Below, piece by piece: positions 7,996 to 17,031 of a stretch of 64,000 bases of DNA. Below the pieces are notes generated by a model. It had not been told where the DNA came from, did no database searches, and saw only the letters and a list, made by a program, of their open reading frames with translations. Each line of letters starts with the position of its first letter. Position 1 is the stretch's first letter. The translations under genes were made by a program, and so were the position numbers. This DNA comes from Streptomyces sp. NBC_01317 (GTDB taxonomy: Bacteria > Actinomycetota > Actinomycetes > Streptomycetales > Streptomycetaceae): contig NZ_CP108393.1 in NCBI RefSeq assembly GCF_035961655.1, positions 6,651,001-6,715,000 of the forward strand. Reading direction: 5' to 3'.

Positions 7996-9585
7996 GTGAA
8001 GGCACGCACCAGCAAATGGACCAGCGCTCCGCTCGGAGCGGGGCTCGCGATCGCCCTGCTGGGCGGCTGCGGAACCGAGAGCGACGGGGGAGCGGCCGAC
8101 ACCGGCAGCGCGATCGTCGTCGGCATGTCGGACGACGTCCTGGCCACCGATCCGGCCTCGGGCTACGACCCCGGATCGTGGCTCCTGTTCAACAACGTCT
8201 TCCAGTCCCTGCTGAGCTTCCCCAAGGGCGGCTCCGTCCCCCAGCCGGAAGCCGCGCGGGCCTGCGCGTTCGAGAACGGAAGCAGGACCTACCGCTGCAC
8301 CCTGCGGGACGGCCTCACCTTCAGCAACGGCGACTCCCTCACCTCCGAGGACGTCAAGTTCTCCTTCGAGCGGGCCATCAGGATCGACGACCCCGCCGGG
8401 CCCGCGCCGCTGCTCTCCACGATCGGCTCGATCGCCACCCCGGACGCGCGGACCGTGATCTTCCACCTCACGGTCCCCGACGCCACGTTCCCCAGCAAGA
8501 TCGCGTCGGGCGCCGGCTCGATCGTGGACCACCGCGCCTACCCCGCGGACAGCCTCCGCAAGGACGGCAAGGCCGTCGGCTCAGGGCCGTACACCCTCAC
8601 GTCGCTCGACACCTCCAGGGCCGTCTTCGGGGTCAACTCCCGCTACGACGGCACCGCCCAGGTCAAGAACCCGGGCATCACCCTGAGCCTGTTCCACGGG
8701 AACCAGAAGAAGCTGGCGACCGCGCTGGAGAAGGGTGACATCGATGTCGCGTACCGCGGCCTGACCGCCCCCGACATCGCGGAACTCCAGGACTCCACCG
8801 CCGCCTCCGACCAGGGCATCGACGTCGTCGAAGGCACCAGCGCCGAGGTCCAGCACCTCGTCTTCAACATGGACGACCCCGTCACGGGACGCCTCGGCGT
8901 ACGCCAGGCCATCGCCTACCTGGTCGACCGCGACGCCCTCGTCAGCAAGGTCTACCGGTCCACGGCGACCCCCCTCTACTCGATCGTCCCGGCCGGCATC
9001 ACCGCCCACAACACGGCCTTCTTCGACCTGTACGGAGACAGCCCGCAGCCCGCCGAGGCCGCGCGGGCCCTCCGGTCCGAAGGCATCACCGGCAAGGTGA
9101 AACTCACCCTGTGGTCCACCCCGAGCCGCTACGGACCCGCCACCGACCAGGAGTTCCGGGCCATCGCCGCACAGCTCGACGCGAGCGGCCTCTTCGACGC
9201 GCGTGTGCGCTCCGTACCCTTCGACCAGTACGAGAAGGGCATCGCGGCCGGCAAGTACGGCGTCTACGTCAAGGGCTGGGTCCCGGACTACCCCGATCCG
9301 GACAACTTCACCCAGCCGTTCTTCGGCAAGGACAACGTCCTCCAGAACCACTACGAGAACCCCGACATCACCGGCCGGATCATCCCCGACACCGCCGCCC
9401 AGGCCAACCGGGGCGCCACCGAGCGGGACTTCGGCGAACTCCAGGACGACGTGGCCCGCGACCTGCCGATCCTGCCCCTGTGGCAGGGCAAGCAGTACGC
9501 GGTCGCCTACGACAACATCTCCGGGCTGGAATGGACGCTCGACGCCTCGACCGTCTTCCGCTTCTGGGAGATCAGCAAGGACTGA
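7996..9585 (+). CDS. family-5 extracellular solute-binding lipoprotein, second of a tandem pair
   Basis: This 529-residue lipoprotein is a paralogue of the preceding gene. It has lipobox Cys25 (ALLGGC) and the matching family-5 signature FSNGDSLTSEDVKFSFERA; the C-terminal LPLWQGKQYAVAYDNISG aligns with the same position in the first copy. The GTG at 7996 follows GAGG at 7984. The two have clearly diverged along their length, so the duplication is old and ligand preference may differ. No membrane or ATPase component is encoded nearby. It is probably co-transcribed with the first copy across the hairpin at 7941-7973. Confidence 0.87.
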   Translation: MKARTSKWTSAPLGAGLAIALLGGCGTESDGGAADTGSAIVVGMSDDVLATDPASGYDPGSWLLFNNVFQSLLSFPKGGSVPQPEAARACAFENGSRTYRCTLRDGLTFSNGDSLTSEDVKFSFERAIRIDDPAGPAPLLSTIGSIATPDARTVIFHLTVPDATFPSKIASGAGSIVDHRAYPADSLRKDGKAVGSGPYTLTSLDTSRAVFGVNSRYDGTAQVKNPGITLSLFHGNQKKLATALEKGDIDVAYRGLTAPDIAELQDSTAASDQGIDVVEGTSAEVQHLVFNMDDPVTGRLGVRQAIAYLVDRDALVSKVYRSTATPLYSIVPAGITAHNTAFFDLYGDSPQPAEAARALRSEGITGKVKLTLWSTPSRYGPATDQEFRAIAAQLDASGLFDARVRSVPFDQYEKGIAAGKYGVYVKGWVPDYPDPDNFTQPFFGKDNVLQNHYENPDITGRIIPDTAAQANRGATERDFGELQDDVARDLPILPLWQGKQYAVAYDNISGLEWTLDASTVFRFWEISKD

Positions 9586-9590
9586 CCGCG

Positions 9591-9621
9591 GCCCGGCGCC
9601 GGCCGTCACCGGGCGCCGGGC
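9591..9621 (+). terminator. terminator hairpin after the second solute-binding protein
   Basis: GCCCGGCGCC at 9591-9600 pairs with GGCGCCGGGC at 9612-9621 around an 11-base loop, between convergent genes. There is no U-tract, as is usual at this GC content. Confidence 0.65.
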
Positions 9622-9654
9622 GGCCGTCGCCGGCCCCCGAGGAGCCCGGGGGAC

Positions 9655-10326
9655 TCACTGCGCGCCGGGGCGCACCAGCCCGCTCTCGTACGCGTACACC
9701 GCCGCCTGCACCCGGTCGCGCAGCCCCAGCTTCGTCAGCACATGACCCACATGTGTCTTGACCGTCGTCTCGCTCACGAACAGGTCGGCGGCGATCTCCG
9801 CGTTCGACAACCCCCGCGCGACCAGTTTCAACACCTCGACCTCACGGTCCGTCAGCGTGTGCAGGGTGTCCGGCACCGTGTCCTCGCCCGACGGCAGATG
9901 GTCCGCGTACTTGTCCAGGAGCCGGCGCGTGATGCTCGGCGCGAGCATCGCCTCGCCCGCCGCCACCACCCGGATCGCCTGCACCAGCTCGTTCGCCGGC
10001 GCGTCCTTGAGCAGGAAACCGCTCGCCCCCGCCCGCAGCGCCTCCACCACGTACTCATCGAGGTCGAACGTCGTCAGGACCAGCACCTTCGCCGGACCGT
10101 CCCGGCCCGGACCGGTGATCTGGCGGGTCGCCTCCACCCCGTCCATCCGGGGCATCCGGATGTCCATCAGCACCACGTCGGGCTGGAGCGCGCGCACCTG
10201 GTCGATGGCCTGAAGACCGTCCCCGGCCTCACCGACGACCGCGATGTCGCCCTCCGCCTCCAGGATCATCCGGAAGCCGGTGCGCAACAGCGGCTGGTCA
10301 TCGACCAGTAGGACGCGGACAGTCAC
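9655..10326 (-). CDS. NarL/LuxR-family response regulator (orphan)
   Basis: This 223-residue two-component regulator has a receiver domain at residues 1-120 (VDDQPLLRTG with acidic pocket Asp9/Asp10, phosphoacceptor Asp55 in VVLMDIRMPRMDG, conserved Lys in GFLLKDAP). A LuxR-type helix-turn-helix follows near 155-215 (LTDREVEVLKLVARGLSNAEIA, then VSETTVKTHVGHVLTKL). Translation starts at the GTG at 10326. No histidine kinase gene is adjacent: the flanking genes are a solute-binding protein and a nuclease. The cognate kinase must lie elsewhere or have been lost. Targets are unknown. Confidence 0.92.
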   Translation of the reverse strand: MTVRVLLVDDQPLLRTGFRMILEAEGDIAVVGEAGDGLQAIDQVRALQPDVVLMDIRMPRMDGVEATRQITGPGRDGPAKVLVLTTFDLDEYVVEALRAGASGFLLKDAPANELVQAIRVVAAGEAMLAPSITRRLLDKYADHLPSGEDTVPDTLHTLTDREVEVLKLVARGLSNAEIAADLFVSETTVKTHVGHVLTKLGLRDRVQAAVYAYESGLVRPGAQ

Positions 10327-10410
10327 GGGATCTCCTTCGATAGACCCGCCCCATTCTGCCCTGACAGCCCCACCCGGCAGCCGCCGGTCGCCCTTTCCCG
10401 GCTCTCCCCG

Positions 10411-11277
10411 TCAGACGACCGACGGAGTCCCGTCGCCCGCCTGCGGGACCGGCACAGCCGCCGACGGCAACGGCAGCGGATACACCGGAGGCGTACCGCC
10501 GAATTCCGGACACACCGCCTGGTGGTCGCACCACCCGCACAGCTTCGTCGGCCGCGGCCGCCAGTCACCCGTCTCCGTCGCCAGCTCGATCGCCTCCCAC
10601 AGCGCCAGCAGCTTGCGCTCCACCCGCTCCAGATCCGCCTCCACCGGGTCGTACGTCACCACCTCGCCGCTCCCCAGATAGACCAGCTGGAGACGGCGCG
10701 GCACCACCCGCTTCCACCGCCACACCACCAGCGCGTAGAACTTCATCTGGAACAGCGCCCCCTCCGCGTACTCGGGCCGGGGGGCCTTGCCCGTCTTGTA
10801 GTCGACGATCCGCACCTCACCCGTCGGCGCCACGTCCACCCGGTCGATCACCCCGCGCAGCCGCAGCCCCGACGCCAGCTCCGTCTCCACGAACAGCTCA
10901 CGCTCCGCCGGCTCCAGCCGCGTCGGGTCCTCCAGCGAGAACCACCGCTCCACCAGCTGTTCGGCCTCTCCCAGCCAGCGCGTCAGCCGCTCGCCCTCCG
11001 GGTCCCCCGCGAACAACTCGGCCAGCTCGGGCCGCGACTCCAGCAGCCGGTCCCACTGGCCGGGCACCAGCGACCTCGCCCGCGGAGCCGTACGCTCCGC
11101 CGCCGGCGCGTCGAAGAGCCGCTCCAGCACGGCATGCACCAGCGTCCCGCGGGTCGCCGCCTCACTGGGCTTCTCGGGCAGTTTGTCGATGACCCGGAAG
11201 CGGTACAGCAAAGGACACTGCATGAAGTCGCTCGCACGGGAAGGCGACAGCGAAGTGGGCGGTCGGCTGGTACTCAT
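10411..11277 (-). CDS. RecB-like PD-(D/E)XK nuclease with Fe-S-type cysteines
   Basis: This 288-residue standalone nuclease has the core GVIDRVDVAPTGEVRIVDYKTGK, the Asp and Asp-Tyr-Lys elements of the PD-(D/E)XK fold found in RecB C-termini and Cas4. Cys21 (DFMQCPLLYR) and the C-terminal group CGWCDHQAVC match the spacing of an iron-sulfur cluster that closes Cas4/AddB-type nuclease domains, so a 4Fe-4S protein is likely. The ATG at 11277 gives MSTSRPPTSLSPSRASDF; a longer upstream frame is rejected. TAGGGT lies 7 bases before the ATG, suggesting a leaderless mRNA. A DNA repair role is inferred from the family only. Confidence 0.87.
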   Translation of the reverse strand: MSTSRPPTSLSPSRASDFMQCPLLYRFRVIDKLPEKPSEAATRGTLVHAVLERLFDAPAAERTAPRARSLVPGQWDRLLESRPELAELFAGDPEGERLTRWLGEAEQLVERWFSLEDPTRLEPAERELFVETELASGLRLRGVIDRVDVAPTGEVRIVDYKTGKAPRPEYAEGALFQMKFYALVVWRWKRVVPRRLQLVYLGSGEVVTYDPVEADLERVERKLLALWEAIELATETGDWRPRPTKLCGWCDHQAVCPEFGGTPPVYPLPLPSAAVPVPQAGDGTPSVV

Positions 11278-11284
11278 GACGCAG

Positions 11285-11290
11285 ACCCTA
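11285..11290 (-). promoter_or_regulatory. -10 element TAGGGT of the RecB-like nuclease gene
   Basis: On the minus strand TAGGGT is followed by 7 bases and then the ATG at 11277. This spacing would start transcription at or next to the initiator codon. No Shine-Dalgarno sequence fits between. Confidence 0.5.
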
Positions 11291-11396
11291 CGGCCCGACA
11301 CTGACAGCGAGCGGAATACCATCGACCACAGAGGGCACGCACTGCATGATCGAGCATGATCGTGCGCGTGACCCGCGCCGCCGACGAAGGGAACCC

Positions 11397-12644
11397 GTGA
11401 AAGAGGACGACGAGAGCGGCGAGAGCAGGCGGCCGCAGCCCCGGAAGGGGGACCAGGCCCCCGGCGGCAAACCGGCACGGCCCGCGGACCCCGGCGGCGG
11501 CATTCTCATGGGCCGCCCCTTCGGCGTACCCGTCTACGTCGCCCCCAGCTGGTTCCTGGTCGCCGCCCTGATCACCTGGATCTTCGGCGGCCAGCTCGGC
11601 CGCGTCCTGCCCGAGCTGGGCGCCGTACGCTACGCGATCGCCCTCTTCTTCGCGGTCGCCTTCTACGGCTCCGTCCTCGTCCACGAACTGGCCCACACCG
11701 TCGCCGCCCTGCGCTTCAAACTCCCCGTACGCCGCATCCAGCTCCAGTTCTTCGGCGGCGTCTCCGAGATCGAGAAGGAATCCGAGACCCCCGGACGCGA
11801 ATTCATCCTCGCCTTCGTCGGCCCCCTCCTCTCCCTCGTCCTCTCCGGCCTCTTCTACCTCGGCCTCCTCGCCGTCGACCCCGGCACCGTCCCCGGCGTC
11901 CTCCTCGCCGGACTGATGATCTCCAACCTGATCGTCGCCGCCTTCAACCTCCTCCCCGGCCTCCCGCTCGACGGCGGCCGGATGCTCCGCGCCGTCGTCT
12001 GGAAGATCACCGGCAAACCCATGAGCGGCACCGTCGCCGCCGCCTGGGTCGGCCGCGCCCTCGCCGTCGCCGTCCTCATCGGCCTCCCGCTCCTCACCCA
12101 GACCGGCGCCCTCGGCAACACGAACCGCGACATCGGAGGCCTGGAGACCGTCACCGACGCCCTCCTCGCCGCCGTCCTCGCCGCGATCATCTGGACCGGC
12201 GCCGGCAACAGCCTGCGCATGGCCCGCCTCCGCGAACACCTCCCCGAACTCCAGGCCCGCGTCCTCACCCGCCGCGCCGTCCCCGTCGAAGCCGCCACCC
12301 CCCTCTCCGAGGCCCTGCGCCGGGCCAACGAAGCGGGAGCCCGCGCCCTCGTCGTCGTGGACGGCCACGGCGACCCCACCGGAGTCGTCCGCGAGACCGC
12401 CATCGTCGGCGTCCCCCAGCACCGTCGCCCCTGGGTCGCCGTCAGCGGTCTCGCCCAGGACCTCAACGACGGCATGAAGGTCCCCGCCGACCTCGCCGGC
12501 GAAGCACTCCTGGACCGCCTCAGGGCCAGCCCCGCCACCGAGTACCTCGTCGTCGAGGAGACGGGCGAGATCTACGGCGTCCTCTCGACCGCCGACGTGG
12601 AACGCGCGTTCGTCGCGGCCATGGCCCGCCCCGAACCGCGCTAG
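11397..12644 (+). CDS. site-2 protease family zinc metalloprotease (M50) with CBS domains
   Basis: This 415-residue intramembrane protease has multiple hydrophobic segments. The HExxH zinc motif is HELAH at residues 96-100 and the second catalytic motif is NLLPGLPLDGGRML. The C-terminal part carries a CBS pair (RRAVPVEAATPLSEALRRAN, and YLVVEETGEIYGVLSTADVERAF), marking the Rip3-like group in which adenine nucleotides may gate activity. The GTG at 11397 is preferred because GAAGGGA lies 5 bases upstream; the ATG at 11346 would add 17 Arg-rich residues and also has a GAGGG. The substrate, probably a membrane-bound regulator, cannot be told from the sequence. Confidence 0.88.
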   Translation: MKEDDESGESRRPQPRKGDQAPGGKPARPADPGGGILMGRPFGVPVYVAPSWFLVAALITWIFGGQLGRVLPELGAVRYAIALFFAVAFYGSVLVHELAHTVAALRFKLPVRRIQLQFFGGVSEIEKESETPGREFILAFVGPLLSLVLSGLFYLGLLAVDPGTVPGVLLAGLMISNLIVAAFNLLPGLPLDGGRMLRAVVWKITGKPMSGTVAAAWVGRALAVAVLIGLPLLTQTGALGNTNRDIGGLETVTDALLAAVLAAIIWTGAGNSLRMARLREHLPELQARVLTRRAVPVEAATPLSEALRRANEAGARALVVVDGHGDPTGVVRETAIVGVPQHRRPWVAVSGLAQDLNDGMKVPADLAGEALLDRLRASPATEYLVVEETGEIYGVLSTADVERAFVAAMARPEPR

Positions 12645-12692
12645 AGAGCCCGGCTGGGCCGCACGGCGGACAGAGGCACCGGATAAACCAGC

Positions 12693-12698
12693 TAGGCT
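12693..12698 (+). promoter_or_regulatory. -10 element TAGGCT of trmI
   Basis: TAGGCT ends 7 bases before the trmI ATG. The intervening GAACAAC contains no ribosome binding site, so trmI is probably translated from a leaderless mRNA. Confidence 0.5.
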
Positions 12699-12705
12699 GA
12701 ACAAC

Positions 12706-13611
12706 ATGTCCGAACCGACCGGTGCCGCCCGCCGACGCGGGCCCTTCAAGGTCGGGGACCAGGTCCAGCTCACCGATCCCAAGGGACGCCACTACACCTT
12801 CACGCTCGAAGCCGGGAAGAACTTCCACACCCACAAAGGGTCCTTCCCGCACGACGAGCTGATCGGTGCTCCCGAGGGCAGCGTGGTCCGAACCACGGGA
12901 AACGTCGCCTACCTCGCGCTGCGCCCCCTGCTCCCCGACTATGTCCTGTCCATGCCCCGCGGCGCCGCCGTGGTCTACCCGAAGGACGCCGGCCAGATCC
13001 TGGCCTTCGCCGACATCTTCCCCGGCGCGCGCGTCGTCGAGGCCGGTGTGGGCTCCGGCTCACTCAGCGCGTTCCTGCTGCGGGTCATCGGCGACCAGGG
13101 CATGCTCCACTCCTACGAGCGCCGCGAGGACTTCGCCGAGATCGCCCAGCAGAACGTGGAACGCTACTTCGGCGAACCCCACCCCGCCTGGCAGCTGACC
13201 GTCGGAGACCTCCAGGACAACCTGTCGGACACGGACGTCGACCGGGTCATCCTCGACATGCTCGCCCCCTGGGAGTGCATCGAGACCGTCTCCAAGGCCC
13301 TCGTCCCCGGCGGCATCCTCTGCGCCTACGTCGCCACCACCACCCAGCTCGCCCGCACGGTCGAGACCATCAGGGAATTCGGCACGTTCAACGAACCGGC
13401 CGCCTGGGAATCCATGGTCCGCAACTGGCACGTCGAGGGCCTCGCCGTCCGCCCCGACCACCGGATGATCGGCCACACCGGCTTCCTCATCACCGCCCGC
13501 CGGCTCGCCGACGGCGTCGAACCGCCCCTGCGCCGCCGCCGCCCCGCCAAGGGCGCGTACGGCGACGACTACGACGGCCCCGGCAGCGCCAGCGGCGGCG
13601 CCCCGCGCTGA
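12706..13611 (+). CDS. trmI: tRNA (adenine-N1)-methyltransferase TrmI
   Basis: This 301-residue S-adenosylmethionine-dependent enzyme methylates N1 of A58 in the T-loop of tRNA and works as a homotetramer in characterized homologues (Rv2118c). The N-terminal beta-barrel has FKVGDQVQLTDPKGRHY. The catalytic domain contains motif I VVEAGVGSGSLSAFLL, acidic motif II near YERREDFAEIA, and the adenine-binding LDMLAPWE. The C-terminus is an Arg-rich disordered tail. It sits just before the proteasome ATPase, the same neighbourhood as in mycobacteria. No ribosome binding site precedes the ATG. Confidence 0.94.
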   Translation: MSEPTGAARRRGPFKVGDQVQLTDPKGRHYTFTLEAGKNFHTHKGSFPHDELIGAPEGSVVRTTGNVAYLALRPLLPDYVLSMPRGAAVVYPKDAGQILAFADIFPGARVVEAGVGSGSLSAFLLRVIGDQGMLHSYERREDFAEIAQQNVERYFGEPHPAWQLTVGDLQDNLSDTDVDRVILDMLAPWECIETVSKALVPGGILCAYVATTTQLARTVETIREFGTFNEPAAWESMVRNWHVEGLAVRPDHRMIGHTGFLITARRLADGVEPPLRRRRPAKGAYGDDYDGPGSASGGAPR

Positions 13612-13651
13612 CCGGCGCCGGGGCCCGTACCAGCGTCTCCAACACGACCAC

Positions 13652-13696
13652 ACCGCCGTCCAGTTCCCCCGGCATGTACGGGAACTGGGCGGCGGT
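13652..13696 (+). terminator. strong intrinsic terminator after trmI
   Basis: The arms 13652-13668 and 13680-13696 form a 17-bp stem with one non-Watson-Crick position around an 11-base loop. The stem is followed directly by TTCTTTATGTT. This is the most classical rho-independent terminator in the window. Confidence 0.9.
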
Positions 13697-13797
13697 TTCT
13701 TTATGTTGACGATACGGACCCCGCTGTTCCACGCCCCTGTGACGTGTGGCACGATGCTGTCTCCCCACCGGTACCGCCCCCACAGGAGACCCTCCGC

Positions 13798-14379
13798 GTG
13801 CAGCTCTCCGACGTCCCGGACCTCGCGCACACCAGGCCCCGGCCGATGCACTGGCTCGCCACGGCGACCGCGATGGCCGGTGTCGTGGCGGTCGCCGGAC
13901 TCCTCCAGCCCGGACCCGCGACGGCCTCCCAGGACAGCTCCGCCCCCCGGGCCACCGGCGCCTCCCTGCCCGCCCCCGACCCGGCCGGCGTGACCTTCCC
14001 GCTGGAGTGCGCGGGGGCCGGCACCGTCGTCACGGAAAAGGCCTCCGGCGACCTCGACGGGGACGGCAGCCCCGAGACCGTCGCCGCCGTCCGCTGCGTG
14101 GCGGGATCCGGCACCCCGCCCAGCGGCCTCTACGTCCTCACCAGGGCCGGGAAGGACACCACCCGGTCACGGATCGTGGCCACCCTCCTGGACCCCAAGG
14201 AGAAGCAGAGCCTCAGCCCCGGCCTCGCCGTCCGCGACGGCGCCGTCACGGCGACCCTGCTGGGCTACTCGGGCCCCGACGTACCCCGCTGCTGCCCGGA
14301 CGAGAAACAACAGATCACCTGGCAGTGGAAGAACGGCGCCTTCGTACGGGGCACAGGCCCGGGATCGCAGAGCATATGA
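13798..14379 (+). CDS. secreted protein of unknown function with a DxDxDG motif
   Basis: This 193-residue protein has an N-terminal hydrophobic segment (WLATATAMAGVVAVAGLL) followed by PATASQDSS, consistent with a Sec signal peptide. The mature part contains SGDLDGDGSPETV, a calcium-binding-loop pattern as in FG-GAP or EF-hand-like proteins, and four cysteines (LECAGAG, VRCVAG and adjacent Cys-Cys in PRCCPDE) that could form disulfides outside the cell. The GTG at 13798 is chosen because AGGAG lies 9 bases upstream; an upstream ATG at 13744 lacks a site. I do not recognise a function. It begins just after the trmI terminator and probably has its own promoter. Confidence 0.75.
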   Translation: MQLSDVPDLAHTRPRPMHWLATATAMAGVVAVAGLLQPGPATASQDSSAPRATGASLPAPDPAGVTFPLECAGAGTVVTEKASGDLDGDGSPETVAAVRCVAGSGTPPSGLYVLTRAGKDTTRSRIVATLLDPKEKQSLSPGLAVRDGAVTATLLGYSGPDVPRCCPDEKQQITWQWKNGAFVRGTGPGSQSI

Positions 14380-14430
14380 CCCGCGACTCCCGGTGATCGC
14401 TCACCCTGTGTGACCGCTCGCTGGAACGCG

Positions 14431-14745
14431 TCACTCCGCGTCGGGGCCGTACACCTCTACCCTGTCCGAAACACGCCGTACGTGAATGCAGTCGCCCGGG
14501 CACTCCTTCGCGGAGTCCACGACGTCACGCAACAGCGTCAGCGGTACCGGAGTCGTCGCTCCCGGTGACTGGAGCAGCTCGTCCCCCGCACTCTTCACAT
14601 ACGCCAGCCCGTCGATGTCGAGCTCGAAGACCTCCGGGGCGTACTGGACACAGATCCCGTCCCCGGTGCAGAGGTCCTGGTCGATCCAGACCTCCAGAGG
14701 CTCGCGGACCTCGGTGACGCCTTCGGCGGTGGCCTCCTGCTGCAC
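14431..14745 (-). CDS. small ferredoxin
   Basis: This 104-residue acidic electron carrier has the cluster motif DLCTGDGICVQYAPEVFEL and a distal ECPGDCIHV, the pattern of actinobacterial ferredoxins holding a 3Fe-4S or 4Fe-4S cluster. The GTG at 14745 (VQQEATAEG) is preferred: GGAGAG lies 6 bases before it, whereas the ATG two codons upstream at 14751 would leave almost no spacing. The gene is divergent from the proteasome ATPase across 268 bases. A cytochrome P450 or other oxidoreductase partner is not encoded here, so its electron acceptor is unknown. Confidence 0.88.
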   Translation of the reverse strand: MQQEATAEGVTEVREPLEVWIDQDLCTGDGICVQYAPEVFELDIDGLAYVKSAGDELLQSPGATTPVPLTLLRDVVDSAKECPGDCIHVRRVSDRVEVYGPDAE

Positions 14746-14969
14746 GATCATCTCTCCTGCCGTTTCCTGCGCCGGGTGGTGCAATATGGAGTAAGTCGCG
14801 CCAGCCCTGACGGGTGTTGAACACTCCGACGATACAACCGGCTGCTTTCCGATGGCGCCGGGTGGGTATTGCACTGGCGTGAGGGAGCGTGAGGGAGAGC
14901 GCAAGAGTGAAGATCGGACACACCCGGCAGTCTTTGTGATCTAGGGGTTTCAATCACCACCCACGCAGG

Positions 14970-14975
14970 TAGGGT
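14970..14975 (+). promoter_or_regulatory. candidate -10 (TAGGGT) for the proteasome ATPase gene
   Basis: TAGGGT lies 38 bases before the GTG start of arc and resembles the -10 hexamers seen before several other genes here. TTTCAA at 14948-14953 is a poor -35 candidate at 16-base spacing. Confidence 0.35.
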
Positions 14976-15013
14976 CAGGAAGCGTCCAGCTCCCCTTGGA
15001 GGAGGTGAGGACC

Positions 15014-16780
15014 GTGGCAGCCCACGACGACGACATCAACCGCGGTAACCGGCCGGGGCGGGGGTCAGAAGACCCAGCCGGCCAGGTTGCCTATCTCGAG
15101 CAGGAAATCGCCGTCCTGCGACGAAAGCTCGCCGACTCTCCGCGGCACACGAGGATTCTCGAAGAGCGGATCGTCGAGTTGCAGACGAACCTGGCGGGTG
15201 TGTCCGCGCAGAACGAGCGGCTCGCCAATACGCTCCGTGAGGCCCGCGACCAGATCGTGGCCCTCAAGGAAGAGGTCGACCGGCTCGCACAGCCGCCGGC
15301 CGGCTTCGGTGTTTTTCTACAGGCGAACGAGGACGGAACGGCCGACATCTTCACCGGGGGCCGCAAGCTCCGGGTGAACGTCAGCCCCAGCGTCGAGCTC
15401 GAAGAACTCAGACGCGGCCAGGAACTCATGCTCAACGAGGCCCTCAACGTGGTCGAGGCCATGGCCTACGAGAGCGCCGGGGACATCGTCACCCTCAAGG
15501 AGATCCTGGAGGACGGCGAGCGCGCCCTGGTGGTCGGCCACACCGACGAGGAACGGGTGGTACGGCTCGCCGAGCCGCTGCTCGACATCAACATCCGCCC
15601 CGGCGACGCCCTGCTCCTCGAACCCCGCTCCGGGTACGTCTACGAAGTCATCCCCAAGAGCGAGGTCGAGGAACTCGTCCTCGAAGAGGTCCCCGACGTC
15701 GACTACGACAAGATCGGCGGCCTCGGCGGCCAGATCGAAATGATCCGCGACGCCGTCGAGCTCCCGTACCTCCACCCGGACCTCTTCAAGGAACACGAGC
15801 TGCGGCCGCCGAAGGGCATCCTGCTCTACGGCCCGCCCGGCTGCGGAAAGACCCTCATCGCCAAGGCAGTCGCCAACTCCCTTGCCAAGAAGGTCGCCGA
15901 AGTCACCGGCAGGCCCGCCGGGAAGAGCTACTTCCTCAACATCAAGGGCCCCGAACTCCTCAACAAATACGTCGGCGAGACCGAGCGGCACATCCGCCTG
16001 GTCTTCCAGCGCGCCCGTGAGAAGGCCAGCGAGGGCACCCCCGTCATCGTCTTCTTCGACGAGATGGAATCCCTCTTCCGCACCCGCGGATCCGGCGTCA
16101 GCTCGGACGTGGAGAACACCATCGTCCCCCAGCTGCTCGCCGAGATCGACGGAGTGGAAGGCCTGGAGAACGTCATCGTCATCGGCGCCTCCAACCGGGA
16201 AGACATGATCGACCCCGCGATCCTGCGGCCCGGACGCCTCGATGTGAAGATCAAGATCGAGCGCCCGGACGCGGAGGCCGCGAAGGACATCTTCGCCAAG
16301 TACCTCAAGTCCTCGCTGCCCCTCCACGCGGACGATCTCTCCGAGCACCACAATTCCCGCGACGACGCGGTACACGGCATGATCCAGACCGTGGTCGAAC
16401 GGATGTACACCGAGTCCGAGGAGAACCGCTTCCTCGAAGTCACGTACGCCAACGGAGACAAGGAAGTCCTCTATTTCAAGGACTTCAACTCCGGCGCCAT
16501 GATCCAGAACATCGTCGACCGGTCGAAGAAGATGGCCATCAAGGACTTCCTCGACCACAACCAGAAGGGCCTCCGCGTCTCCCACCTCCTCCAGGCCTGC
16601 GTGGACGAGTTCAAGGAGAACGAGGACCTGCCCAACACCACCAACCCCGACGACTGGGCCAGGATCTCCGGAAAGAAGGGCGAGCGGATCGTATTCATCC
16701 GCACCCTCGTCACCGGAAAACAGGGCGCGGACACCGGACGCTCCATCGACACGGTCGCGAACACCGGTCAATACCTGTAG
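15014..16780 (+). CDS. arc: proteasome-associated AAA+ ATPase (ARC/Mpa)
   Basis: This 588-residue hexameric unfoldase recognizes Pup-tagged proteins and threads them into the 20S core. The N-terminal coiled coil (about residues 20-90, rich in Glu/Arg/Leu) binds Pup. A double OB interdomain follows, then an AAA module with Walker A GPPGCGKT at 273-280 and Walker B FFDE with Asp349/Glu350. The chain ends in Gln-Tyr-Leu, matching the C-terminal gate-opening motif with penultimate Tyr that docks into the alpha ring. The GTG at 15014 follows GGAGGTGAGG; an upstream in-frame TTG at 14996 would overlap that site. A 14-bp terminator follows the gene. Confidence 0.96.
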   Translation: MAAHDDDINRGNRPGRGSEDPAGQVAYLEQEIAVLRRKLADSPRHTRILEERIVELQTNLAGVSAQNERLANTLREARDQIVALKEEVDRLAQPPAGFGVFLQANEDGTADIFTGGRKLRVNVSPSVELEELRRGQELMLNEALNVVEAMAYESAGDIVTLKEILEDGERALVVGHTDEERVVRLAEPLLDINIRPGDALLLEPRSGYVYEVIPKSEVEELVLEEVPDVDYDKIGGLGGQIEMIRDAVELPYLHPDLFKEHELRPPKGILLYGPPGCGKTLIAKAVANSLAKKVAEVTGRPAGKSYFLNIKGPELLNKYVGETERHIRLVFQRAREKASEGTPVIVFFDEMESLFRTRGSGVSSDVENTIVPQLLAEIDGVEGLENVIVIGASNREDMIDPAILRPGRLDVKIKIERPDAEAAKDIFAKYLKSSLPLHADDLSEHHNSRDDAVHGMIQTVVERMYTESEENRFLEVTYANGDKEVLYFKDFNSGAMIQNIVDRSKKMAIKDFLDHNQKGLRVSHLLQACVDEFKENEDLPNTTNPDDWARISGKKGERIVFIRTLVTGKQGADTGRSIDTVANTGQYL

Positions 16781-16788
16781 AAGCGCGG

Positions 16789-16826
16789 ACCGGCTGCGGA
16801 TGTCCGCGAGGGCATCCGCAGCCGGT
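16789..16826 (+). terminator. terminator after arc
   Basis: The 14-base arms 16789-16802 (ACCGGCTGCGGATG) and 16813-16826 are perfectly complementary around a 10-base loop and are followed by TGCTTTCC. It separates arc from dop, so dop needs its own promoter in the remaining 205 bases. Confidence 0.85.
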
Positions 16827-17031
16827 TGCTTTCCGCCACCTGTTCCGACCGCACCATCCACCACACCAGGCCAATGACGGAAATGATCTCCCCACCAGCG
16901 CTCAGGCGTTCTAGGCTCAGTGATACCGCCGAGTCGCGCAGTGCGGGGACGGGCACCGCACGCGCACCGGAGCACCAGCGGTACTTGAGCGCCGCTCCCG
17001 GACGGGAGCGACGCCGGGCAAGGAGGGCCGC

